A DNA stretch of 64,000 nt from positions 1,488,001-1,552,000 of the forward strand of contig NZ_CP054932.1 in the NCBI RefSeq assembly GCF_013364275.1. The letters are read 5' to 3'. How positions within the stretch are numbered: position 1 is the stretch's first letter; each line of letters starts with the position of its first letter. Below the pieces are notes generated by a model, which saw only the letters and a list, made by a program, of their open reading frames with translations, was not told where the DNA came from and did not search any database. Positions 8,273 through 15,486 of the stretch are shown here, one piece after another. The translations under genes and the position numbers were made by a program. The stretch comes from Actinomadura sp. NAK00032. Its GTDB lineage: Bacteria; Actinomycetota; Actinomycetes; Streptosporangiales; Streptosporangiaceae.

Positions 8273-10207
8273 TCAGCCGATCGTCCGGTGCACGGACTCC
8301 GTTCCGCTCGGCCCCGGCTCGGACGGCGCGATCCACGGGCCCGGGATCGACGGGTCGAGGACGCCCTCCTCGATCCAGGCGAAGTCGCCGTCGAGGACGG
8401 CCCGCGCCAGCTTCGCGTCCATCGCGTCGGTGTTGCGCCACAGCCCGTCGAACAGCTCCTCCACGCGGACCCGCGCCTGCTTGCAGAACGCGTCGGCGAG
8501 CAGCAGCGCCGACTTGCCGGGTGCCCCGTCCGAGAGGCCGCCCCGGCCGGACGCGTCGGCGTGGGCGCGGACGCACACCGCGCTCATCGCGAACAGCTCG
8601 GCGCCGATGTCGACCATCCGGCCGAGGAACCCCTGCTTGCGCTCCAGGCCGCCCTGCCAGCGTCCGGCCGCGTAGAAGACCGACCGGGCCAGCTTGCGGG
8701 ACGCCCGCTCCACGAACCGCAGGTGCCGCGCGAGCACCCCGAACTCGGCGTAGGAGTTCGGCCGCTGCCCGGCGCCGGTGACGAGGGTCGGCAGCCAGCG
8801 CGCGTAGAACCCGCCGGCCCTCGCCGCGGCCCGCGCCCTGCGCGCGGTGGAGACGTCGGGGTCGATGACGTCGCCGGCCGCCGACAGGTGCGCGTCCACC
8901 GCCTCGCGGGCGATCAGCAGGTGCATGATCTCGGTGGAGCCCTCGAAGATCCGGTTGATGCGCAGGTCGCGCACCACCTGCTCCACCGGCACGCCGCGCT
9001 CGCCGCGCGCCGCGAGCGACGCGGCGGTCTCGTAGCCGCGCCCGCCGCGCAGCTGCATCAGCTCGTCCGCGGCGCGGCACGCCATCTCCGACGACCACAG
9101 CTTCGCCAGCGCCGCCTCGATCCGGATGTCGTTCCGCTCGTCGTCGGCGAGCTGGCTGGACAGGTCGTGCATCGCCTCCATCGCGTACGCGGTCGCCGCG
9201 ATGAACGCGATCTTGCGGGACACGGCCTCGTGCTCGCCGACCGGCCGGCCCCACTGCACCCGCTCCCGCGACCACTCGCGGGCGATCCGGGCGGCCCACT
9301 TGCCGCTCGCCGCGCACATCGCGGGCAGCGACAGCCGCCCGGTGTTCAGCGTGGTCAGCGCGATCTTCAGCCCGGCGCCCTCCGCGCCGATCAGGTTCGC
9401 CTTCGGGACGCGGACGTCGTGGAACCGCGTCACGCCGTTCTCGATGCCGCGCAGCCCCATGAACGCGTTGCGGTTCTCGACCGTGATGCCGGGCGTGCCC
9501 ATGTCCACGATGAACGCGGAGATGCCGCCGCGGTGCCCGGCCGATTTCGGGACGCGCGCCATCACCACGACGAGGTCGGCGACGACGCCGTTGGTCGTCC
9601 ACAGCTTGACGCCGTTGAGGACGTAGTCGTCGCCGTCCGGGACGGCGGTGGCGCGCAGCCGGGCCGGGTCCGAGCCGACGTCGGGCTCGGTCAGCAGGAA
9701 CGCGCTGATCTGCCGGGCGCAGCGCGGCAGCCACTCCTCCTTCTGCTCCCGGGTGCCGAACATCTTGACCGGCTGCGGGACGCCGATGGACTGGTGCGCC
9801 GACAGCAGCGCGCCGAGCGCCCCGCACACCGATCCGACGACCATCAGCGCGCGGCCGTAGTGGTACTGGCTGAGCCCGAGCCCGCCGTACTTCTCCGGGA
9901 CCTTCATGCCGAGCGCGCCGAGGTCGCGCAGGCCGGCGATCACGTCGTCGGGGATGCGCGCCTCCCGCTCGATCAGCGCCGAGTCGACCCGGGTGGCGCA
10001 GAACTCGGTGAGCCGGGCGAGGAAGGCCTCGCCCTTGCGCCGCTGCTCGGCATCCGGACGCGGATGCGGGTGGATCAGGTCCAGCCGGAAATCGCCGAGG
10101 AACAGCTGCTTGCCGAAGCTCGGCAGCCGCCATTCGGTCTCCCGCGCCTCTTCGGCGACCTTCCGGGCCGTCCGCTCGTCGACATGCGTATGCGTCTGCT
10201 GACTCAT
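8273..10207 (-). CDS. Acyl-CoA dehydrogenase, long form
   Basis: A 644-residue flavoprotein, far longer than the usual 380 residues, of the VLCAD/ACAD9-like group with an extra C-terminal helical domain. It has FLLTEPDVGSDP (FAD and substrate loop), LWTTNG, GIENGVTRFHDVRVP, LRGGRGYET and IFEGSTEIMHLLIAREA, which carries the active-site region. It should catalyse alpha-beta dehydrogenation of long-chain acyl-CoA in beta-oxidation, passing electrons to ETF. The ATG at 10207 (MSQQTHTHVDER) is chosen over a longer open frame that overlaps the divergent regulator. The IclR gene starting 125 bp away on the other strand is the likely regulator. Confidence 0.92.
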   Translation of the reverse strand: MSQQTHTHVDERTARKVAEEARETEWRLPSFGKQLFLGDFRLDLIHPHPRPDAEQRRKGEAFLARLTEFCATRVDSALIEREARIPDDVIAGLRDLGALGMKVPEKYGGLGLSQYHYGRALMVVGSVCGALGALLSAHQSIGVPQPVKMFGTREQKEEWLPRCARQISAFLLTEPDVGSDPARLRATAVPDGDDYVLNGVKLWTTNGVVADLVVVMARVPKSAGHRGGISAFIVDMGTPGITVENRNAFMGLRGIENGVTRFHDVRVPKANLIGAEGAGLKIALTTLNTGRLSLPAMCAASGKWAARIAREWSRERVQWGRPVGEHEAVSRKIAFIAATAYAMEAMHDLSSQLADDERNDIRIEAALAKLWSSEMACRAADELMQLRGGRGYETAASLAARGERGVPVEQVVRDLRINRIFEGSTEIMHLLIAREAVDAHLSAAGDVIDPDVSTARRARAAARAGGFYARWLPTLVTGAGQRPNSYAEFGVLARHLRFVERASRKLARSVFYAAGRWQGGLERKQGFLGRMVDIGAELFAMSAVCVRAHADASGRGGLSDGAPGKSALLLADAFCKQARVRVEELFDGLWRNTDAMDAKLARAVLDGDFAWIEEGVLDPSIPGPWIAPSEPGPSGTESVHRTIG

Positions 10208-10331
10208 GGTGACCGCATTTCCCGTGACCGGATCGGGAAACACCCGGGCGTCCGTCGCCGGGAGGTGATCCAATGGACGCACCGGCGCCGAAGGCTCGAC
10301 CAGATCGGACCAGAGGGGTGCACCGCGCGTC

Positions 10332-11099
10332 ATGGGCGAGTCACGCAAACCCACGCTCATCGCCTCGGTCCAGCGCGCCCTCCACCTCATGGAGGCGGTG
10401 GCGGCGCACCCCGGCGGGGCGCCCGCCAAGCAGCTCGCCCGGGAGGCCCGGCTCCCGCTCGCCACCACCTACCACCTGCTGCGCACCCTCGCCCACGAGG
10501 GCTACGCGACCCGGCTGCCCGGCGGCGTCTGGGTGCTCGGCGAGCGCGTCGAGACCCTGCACGGGCAGAGCCGGGCGCAGCAGCTGCTCGCCCGGCTCCG
10601 GCCCGCCCTCGCCGCGCTGCGCGACGAGCTGGGCGCCGCCGCCTACTTCGGCATGCAGGTGGACGACGAGATCCGCCTCATCGACATCGCCGACGGCCCC
10701 CGCGCGCCCCGCGTCGACCTGTCGATCGGGTTCGAGGACGCCGCGCACGCGACCGCGATCGGCAAGTGCGTGCTGAGCCAGCTCGACGACGAGCGCCGCC
10801 GCGACTACCTGTCCCGGCACCCCCTCGTCGACCTGACCCCGCACACGATCACCGAGCCGGCCCGGCTGGTGCGCTCTCTCAGCACACCGAGCGGCCTGCT
10901 GTTCGACCGCGAGGAGTACGCGCTCGGCACCGGCTGCGCGGCCGTCCCGGTGACGGACGCGACGGGCGCGGTGACCGGCGCCCTCGCGATCTCCTGCCGG
11001 CCGGCGAAGCTGTCGCGCATCGAGCGGTCCGCGCACCGCATGCGCGCGGCCGCCGAGCGGATCCAGCGCACGCTGACCCTCTCCGGCAGTGGCTCTTAG
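10332..11099 (+). CDS. IclR-family transcriptional regulator
   Basis: A 255-residue regulator. The winged helix-turn-helix occupies about residues 8-65 (SVQRALHLMEAVAAHPGG, LPLATTYHLLRTLAHEGYAT). The IclR effector domain follows, with the usual HATAIGKCVLSQL and GCAAVPVTDATGAVTGALAIS segments. Family members dimerise and bind near divergent promoters, often repressing a neighbouring catabolic gene. The divergent acyl-CoA dehydrogenase is the natural candidate target, with a fatty acyl or aromatic effector. Its 3' end overlaps by 4 bp the 3' end of a degraded ABC permease gene on the other strand. Confidence 0.92.
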   Translation: MGESRKPTLIASVQRALHLMEAVAAHPGGAPAKQLAREARLPLATTYHLLRTLAHEGYATRLPGGVWVLGERVETLHGQSRAQQLLARLRPALAALRDELGAAAYFGMQVDDEIRLIDIADGPRAPRVDLSIGFEDAAHATAIGKCVLSQLDDERRRDYLSRHPLVDLTPHTITEPARLVRSLSTPSGLLFDREEYALGTGCAAVPVTDATGAVTGALAISCRPAKLSRIERSAHRMRAAAERIQRTLTLSGSGS

Positions 11100-11933
11100 G
11101 AGAGGCGGCGGCGCGTCCAGTGGAAGCAGACGCCGCAGAGCCCCAGGGTGAGGACGGCGAACAGCCCCGTCTCGGCCCACTGCAGCGGCCAGAAGCGGTC
11201 GGCGGGCTGATAGACCACCTGCTGCTTGTAGCCGAGCTTCGCGATCGCGTCGAAGCACTCCTCGGAGGGCCCGTCGGGGGGCGCCGGGTCGCCCGCCCCA
11301 CGGGCGGGCGCCAGGTCCGGTCCCGGCGGGGCGCACGCTCCCGTGATCAGGGCGCCGGGCAGGGCGGCCTCGCGCCCGGGTGCGCCGGGTGAGCACGCCC
11401 GCCGTCACGCCGAGCGCGAAGGCGAAGGCCGCGTACCCGATCGGGACGATGCCGTGCGCGCCGAACGCGAGCGGCGCGATCCGCGGGAAGCTGTCGGTCA
11501 CGGCCTGGTCCAGGGGGACCGCCCACCAGTCGACCGCGCGGACGGCGAGCCCGGAGGCGGCCATCGCGGCCAGCCCGACGAGGCCGAGCTTGACGGCCAG
11601 CCAACGGCTCCGCGAGATGCTCTGGTTCCACACGAGCCGGTGCGTGCCGCTCTCCAGCTCGCGGGCGATGAGCGGCGCGCCCCAGAAGATCCCGATGAGG
11701 GCGGGCAGGACCGTCACGATCGCGATCATGGCGCCGTACTCCACCTGGTGGTCGGTGAAGAACCGCTTGGCGAAGTGGGTGCAGGCCTCCTCCGAGCCGC
11801 ACGACGCGAGCCCTTTGCCGTAGGTGTCGGCCAGGCCGGGTCCGCTGACGGCGAGGGCCACGCCGAGGACGGCGAGCGCGCCGAACACCACCGCGGCCTG
11901 GACCCGGAACTGCCGGAACGTCAGCCAGATCAT
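11096..11933 (-). pseudogene. ABC transporter permease, internal deletion plus frameshift
   Basis: The N-terminal 185 residues (MIWLTFRQFRVQAAVV through GVTAGVLTRRT) read as a normal membrane permease of the YtrA-linked type, with several hydrophobic helices. After about position 11378 that frame becomes Arg/Pro-rich nonsense. The expected C-terminus is present in another minus-strand frame: a Cys-bearing loop, then KLGYKQQVVYQPADRFWPLQ, a last hydrophobic helix, and WTRRRLS ending at the TAA at 11096-11098. Relatives have about 330-340 residues; here only about 279 codons are present, so roughly 50-60 codons are missing. It overlaps the ATPase gene start-to-stop (ATGA). A sequencing error cannot explain the missing codons. 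Confidence 0.75.
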
Positions 11934-12805
11934 CGGATCGCCTCCAGTGCGGGACGGATCGGGGCCTTGGCCATGTAGGCGAGGACGAGGTCCTCAAGAC
12001 CGAGCCGCCCGACCGTCCAGGCCGGGTCGTGGATCGGGCCGTCCGTCCGGACGACGAACGTGCTCTGCCGGTCGGTGTGGCTCTCGGACACCACGTGCTG
12101 GTCCGCCGGAAGGGTCTCCTTGCGCGGCCCGGTCAGCCGGTGATGGGTCGCGAGCAGGTCGTCGACGTCACCGGCGACCCGGACGTGCGACTCCACGAGC
12201 ACGACCAGGTAGTCGCACGTCCGCTCCAGGTCCGACACCAGGTGGGACGACAGGACGACGCTGAGCGACTGCTCGGCGACGGCCTCCATCAGCCCCTGGA
12301 GGAACTCGCGCCGGGCCAGCGGGTCGAGCGCCGCGACGGGCTCGTCCAGGATCAGCAGCTCGGGCCGCTTGGCGATGCCCAGCGTCAGCGCCAGCTGGGC
12401 GCGCTGCCCGCCGGACAGCTTCCCGGCCTTGCGCCCGAGGTCGAGCCCGAGCCGCTCGATCCGCTCGCGCGCGAGGGCGTCGTCCCACCGCGGGTTGAGC
12501 CGGGCGCCGAGCGTCAGGTGGTCTCTGACGCTGAGTCCGGCGTACGTCGGCGTGTCCTGCGCGACGTACCCGACCCTGGCCAGCTGTGCCGGGCTCTCCG
12601 CAGGACGGCCGCCGAGCACGGTGATGCTCCCGGCCGTCGGCTGCATCTGGCCGACGGCCAGGTTCAGCAGCGTGGACTTCCCCGCCCCGTTCGGGCCGAC
12701 GAGCCCGACGACCCGCCCGGCCGGAATGTCCAGCGTGCAGTCGGACAGCGCCCACCGCTGCCCGTACCTCTTGCCGAGCCCCCGGGCCTCCAGAACGGCG
12801 GTCAC
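11930..12805 (-). CDS. ABC transporter ATP-binding protein
   Basis: A 291-residue ATPase. Walker A GPNGAGKST is at residues 37-45, the Q-loop at YVAQDTP, the signature at KLSGGQRAQL (about 133-142), Walker B at LLILDEPVAALD, and the switch His at LSSHLV. It would energise the permease encoded by the next gene, exporting a drug-like compound or lipid. That permease gene is broken (11096-11933), so this ATPase may have no partner unless another permease serves. It lies between a GntR regulator and the permease, with ATGA overlaps on both sides, so the three form one operon. Confidence 0.92.
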   Translation of the reverse strand: MTAVLEARGLGKRYGQRWALSDCTLDIPAGRVVGLVGPNGAGKSTLLNLAVGQMQPTAGSITVLGGRPAESPAQLARVGYVAQDTPTYAGLSVRDHLTLGARLNPRWDDALARERIERLGLDLGRKAGKLSGGQRAQLALTLGIAKRPELLILDEPVAALDPLARREFLQGLMEAVAEQSLSVVLSSHLVSDLERTCDYLVVLVESHVRVAGDVDDLLATHHRLTGPRKETLPADQHVVSESHTDRQSTFVVRTDGPIHDPAWTVGRLGLEDLVLAYMAKAPIRPALEAIR

Positions 12806-13206
12806 GCTATGTCCTCCTGACTGGCGGACCGAAATGTGGTCGTGAACAGCGCCTCGATGCTCTCGTCGTCCAGCCCGGCCAGCCGCGCCTTGGCGAGCCA
12901 GCGCTCCAGGTCCTTGCGCAGCGGCCCGTGCGCGGCGAGCGACTCGCCGGCCAGCGACCGCGTCACGAACGTCCCGACCCCGGGACGCGGCGCGACGAGC
13001 CCCTCGTGCTCCAGCTCCCGGTAGGCCTTGAGCACGGTGTTCGGGTTGATCGCCAGCTGCGCCACCACGTCCTTGACCGTGGGCAGCTGGTCGCCGACCC
13101 GCAGCAGATCGAGCCGCAGCGCGTGCCGCACCTGCCGGACGAGCTGCATGTAGGGCGACACCCCCGACCCGGAGTCCAGATGGAACTCGATCACCGCCAC
13201 CTCCAT
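12802..13206 (-). CDS. GntR-family (YtrA subfamily) transcriptional regulator
   Basis: A 134-residue regulator with an N-terminal GntR winged helix (PYMQLVRQVRHALRLDLL, LPTVKDVVAQLAINPNTVLK, GLVAPRPGVGTFV) and a short C-terminal helical tail of the YtrA type, without a large ligand domain. YtrA proteins repress their own operon with the ABC genes behind them until an antibiotic or cell-wall stress relieves it. It is first in the operon. No Shine-Dalgarno precedes the ATG at 13206, and an inverted repeat sits directly upstream, so a leaderless, autoregulated transcript is likely. Confidence 0.92.
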   Translation of the reverse strand: MEVAVIEFHLDSGSGVSPYMQLVRQVRHALRLDLLRVGDQLPTVKDVVAQLAINPNTVLKAYRELEHEGLVAPRPGVGTFVTRSLAGESLAAHGPLRKDLERWLAKARLAGLDDESIEALFTTTFRSASQEDIA

Positions 13207-13209
13207 TTC

Positions 13210-13226
13210 ACTAGGATGCTAGTACT
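13210..13226 (-). promoter_or_regulatory. Candidate YtrA-type operator and promoter
   Basis: ACTAG-gatg-CTAGT is a perfect 5-bp inverted repeat (13210-13223) starting 4 bp upstream of the regulator's ATG; it overlaps the palindrome AGTACT (13221-13226). On the coding strand TAGCAT lies about 9 nt before the ATG and could be the -10 hexamer of a leaderless mRNA. The position fits autorepression; binding is inferred. Confidence 0.55.
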
Positions 13227-13338
13227 TTAGAGGTGCAGACCTTCCCGATGTCAACGCGACGGGACGAAGACCCTCAGAACATCGCCAAATTCGCGCAATA
13301 CGGGCCGCATCGAACGGCTCGCCGGGCATGACCCCGGC

Positions 13339-13710
13339 ATGTCCACTTGGAGCAGTGACGACCTGACCCGCCTCGGCGGCGCCGACGAGATCCAGATCGC
13401 GCCGGAGGAGAGCGACGGCACGCTACGGAGCCCGACCACGATCTGGATCGTCCGCAGCGGCGAGGAGATGTACGTGCGCTCGGTCAACGGCCCCGGCGGC
13501 CACTGGTACCGGACCGCCGAGAGCACCCACCGTGGCCGGATCCAGGCCGACGGCATGACCGTGGACGTGACGTTCGCCGACGAGACCGACCCGGCCGTCA
13601 ACGAGCAGGTCGACGCCGCCTACATGGCCAAGTACGGCAGCACCCCCCACGCCGAGCCGATGACCCGCCCCGGCCCCAGGGACACCACCCTCAGACTCTC
13701 CCCCCGCTGA
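13339..13710 (+). CDS. DUF2255 family protein
   Basis: A 123-residue soluble protein. The conserved stretches TTIWIVRSGEEMYVRSVNG and GGHWYRTAESTHRGRI place it in DUF2255, a small beta-rich family distantly like flavin-binding split-barrel folds; activity is unknown. It begins 132 bp from the divergent GntR regulator. A stretch of about 190 bp with no gene follows, up to the IS element at 13904. Confidence 0.82.
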   Translation: MSTWSSDDLTRLGGADEIQIAPEESDGTLRSPTTIWIVRSGEEMYVRSVNGPGGHWYRTAESTHRGRIQADGMTVDVTFADETDPAVNEQVDAAYMAKYGSTPHAEPMTRPGPRDTTLRLSPR

Positions 13711-13903
13711 CGCCCGACCGGGAAGGCGCCGGCTCGGCGATGTCTGCTAGGCGGGCGGCGGTTGGAGGCAATGCCCTCGCCCCCCTGGCAGGCGCGCTGG
13801 TGTCCGGATAAGACCTGACCTAGGCGGCGAAAGACTCGACATCGTCCACGACCGAGGCCGAGGCGTCGCGCTGATCTTTCGGCAGATTCAGGCCGGGGTA
13901 TTA

Positions 13904-13919
13904 GAGGTCATAACAAAAT
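13904..13919 (+). repeat. IS left terminal inverted repeat
   Basis: GAGGTCATAACAAAAT, preceded by the TTA target copy at 13901-13903. Confidence 0.9.
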
Positions 13920-13951
13920 GTGCATGTAGCGCGACATGTGGTGACGGTCGG

Positions 13952-14778
13952 GTGTGGTGTGGGCCGGTGCGTAAGGGCGAGCAACCCCCATGGATGGTGC
14001 CCGACAGCCTGTGGGAGCGGGTCGAGCCGCTGCTGCCGAAGGTGGAGCGTCGCAAGCGCCACGCCGGGCGTAAGCGGCTGGACGACCGCAAGGTGTTGTG
14101 CGGGATCTTGTTCGTGCTGCACACCGGGATCCGGTGGGAGTTCCTGCCCCAGGTGGGGTTCGGGTCGGGGATGACGTGCTGGCGGCGGCTGGCCGAGTGG
14201 CATCGGGCTGGGGTGTGGGAGCGTCTGCACCGCCTGCTGCTGGAGGAGCTGCACGCCGCCGGGCAGTTGGACTGGTCCAGGGCGGTGATCGACAGCTCCC
14301 ATGTCCGGGCTTTGAAGGGCGGCCCAAAACCGGGCCGAGCCCGGTCGACCGCGGCCGGCCGGGCTCCAAGCACCACGTGCTGACCGACGGCCACGGCATC
14401 CCGCTCGCCTTGTCGTTGACCGGCGGGAACCGCAACGACGTCACCCAGTTGATGCCATTGCTGGAGGCGGTGCCGCCCGTTCGGGGCCGGGTCGGCCGGC
14501 CTCGGAGAAGACCCGGGCGGCTGCTGGCCGACCGCGGCTACGACCACGACAAGTACCGGCGCCTGGTATGGGCCAAGGGCATCAAGCCGGTCATCGCCCG
14601 CCGCGGCGCCCCGCACGGGTCCGGGCTGGGCGTCCACCGCTACGTGGTCGAGCGCACCATCGGCCTGCTGCACTGGTTCCGCCGCTTGCGCATCCGCTGG
14701 GAGATCCGCGACGACATCCACGAAGCCTTCATGACCCTCGCCGCAGCCATCATCTGCTGGCGACGCCTCGTCCGCTGA
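13952..14778 (+). CDS. IS5-family DDE transposase made by -1 ribosomal frameshift
   Basis: The first frame runs 13952-14383 and encodes the IS5 N-terminal domain (MVPDSLWERVEPLLPK, GILFVLHTGIRWEFLP). The second frame ends at 14778. A -1 shift at 14329 joins them into 275 residues, with catalytic acids D114 (AVIDSSHVRA), D194 (LLADRGYD) and E234 (RYVVERTIGLLHWF). The stop of the unshifted frame gives a truncated 143-residue product, which in related elements can regulate transposition. The GTG at 13952 or at 13967 may be the start. The three acids and the C-terminal Y-x2-R/E-x3-like motif are intact, so the enzyme should work. Confidence 0.88.
14323..14344 (+). other. Programmed -1 frameshift signal
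   Basis: The heptamer C-CCA-AAA (14323-14329) is in the exact X-XXY-YYZ register of the first transposase frame. It is followed at once by the hairpin CCGGGC-CGA-GCCCGG (14330-14344). Slippage by one base joins the two frames at the expected conserved residues. Confidence 0.8.
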
Positions 14779-14793
14779 TTCTGTTACGACCTC
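14778..14793 (-). repeat. IS right terminal inverted repeat
   Basis: ATTCTGTTACGACCTC on the plus strand, followed by the TTA target copy at 14794-14796. Its first base is the last base of the transposase stop codon. Confidence 0.9.
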
Positions 14794-15153
14794 TTAGGCC
14801 GAGGCGAGCTCTTGGGCCTTCGCGAACTGGACCTGGACCGGCATTTCGCTCACGGTCGGCCAGTCCGGGGTAGCGCCGCCGGCAGCATGCGCGGCTGTGC
14901 GTATGAGGTCCAGAGCGCGTTGCAGAGCGGCGGTGGGGTCCGCCGTGTTGAGGACCAGCAGTTCGATGGTGATGGTGCTCGTCTCGGCGTTGGTGCTGAC
15001 GGCTGAGTCGGTGAAGTCGCTGTTGCAGTCCTCAAGCCGAAGAAGCTCCTCCATCACCCGCCGGCCGTGGGCGTGGACGTCTTCAATCGTGGTCCCCGGT
15101 GCCAGGAGCAGTTGGAACTCAAGGCAAAGCTGGGACCGTTCAGATTTGCTCAT
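14794..15153 (-). CDS. Uncharacterised protein, second gene of a possible toxin-antitoxin-like pair
   Basis: A 119-residue soluble protein without a named domain that I recognise. It has an N-terminal alpha/beta segment (LCLEFQLLLAPGTTIEDVHA) and a C-terminal motif DLIRTAAHAAGGATPDWPTV that recurs in actinobacterial proteins of this size. The ATG at 15153 has a strong GGAGGAGGAAGG site. It overlaps the preceding HicA-like gene by 4 bp (ATGA), so the two are translated together. The TAA stop (14794-14796) is the target copy of the IS element; the ancestral gene ended there too, so the insertion did not truncate it. A role as immunity or antitoxin partner is a guess from the layout. Confidence 0.7.
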   Translation of the reverse strand: MSKSERSQLCLEFQLLLAPGTTIEDVHAHGRRVMEELLRLEDCNSDFTDSAVSTNAETSTITIELLVLNTADPTAALQRALDLIRTAAHAAGGATPDWPTVSEMPVQVQFAKAQELASA

Positions 15154-15386
15154 GGTCCTTCCTCCTCCTCGGGGTTCGCCGGTGAGCAGACCCTCTGGCA
15201 CCAGCTCACTGCTTGTCTGAAGTAGTTCGGGTTCGATGGGGTGAGGTGTACCTGGCGCTGGTGCAGACCACACGGACACTTGACGGTGTAGTACCTAGGC
15301 GGATCCTCCACGCGCCAGTCCATAGCTGCGATCTGCCGCAGCGCATCCTCGCCTTCCTTTTTGGGATGCTTCTTCCAATTGGTCAA
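15150..15386 (-). CDS. Small HicA-like basic protein, possible toxin
   Basis: A protein of about 78 residues beginning near LTNWKKHPKKEGEDALRQI, with Cys-x-Cys (KCPCG) and a conserved tail (PNYFRQAVSWCQRVC). Actinobacterial relatives share a KHPKKE(V)xxAL start and a short double-stranded-RNA-binding-like fold reminiscent of HicA toxins, from which the hypothesis comes. I favour the TTG at 15386: TACACT, a good -10 hexamer, lies just upstream (15403-15408), inside the alternative longer frame that starts at 15509. Base composition is less G+C-rich than the neighbours, which suggests transfer. It overlaps the next gene by ATGA. Confidence 0.55.
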   Translation of the reverse strand: MTNWKKHPKKEGEDALRQIAAMDWRVEDPPRYYTVKCPCGLHQRQVHLTPSNPNYFRQAVSWCQRVCSPANPEEEEGP

Positions 15387-15486
15387 CTGCCTGTCGCCTT
15401 TGAGTGTACGTACCCGGTGTGGCCGCAGCCATAGCGCCCCCCGTGATTGACCTGTAACGCTCGGCAACGATACGTGGTCGGCGCCA

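Larger units (their letters stand above)
13904..14793 (+). mobile_element. Complete IS5-family insertion sequence (IS427-like), 890 bp
   Basis: The element has imperfect 16-bp terminal inverted repeats: GAGGTCATAACAAAAT on the left (13904-13919) and its counterpart GAGGTCGTAACAGAAT read inward from the right (14778-14793), 14 of 16 identical. Both ends are flanked by TTA (13901-13903 and 14794-14796), a 3-bp target duplication. One transposase in two frames joined by a -1 shift fills it. Intact ends, target repeats and open frames indicate a recent, possibly active insertion. The right-hand TTA is also the TAA stop codon of the neighbouring minus-strand gene. Confidence 0.92.

Noticed and set aside
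8072..11392. An 1106-codon plus-strand open frame.
   Set aside because: Antisense of the acyl-CoA dehydrogenase and out of frame with the IclR gene; no domain is seen.
10341..11933. Taking the whole 530-codon frame as an intact permease.
   Set aside because: After residue 185 it is an antisense reading of the IclR gene; the true permease C-terminus is in another frame.
13820..13900. In-frame continuation past the TAA of the 119-residue gene on the far side of the IS (YPGLNLPKDQRDASASVVDD and on to a TAG).
   Set aside because: It follows a stop codon that existed before the insertion and has no start or ribosome site; probably chance.
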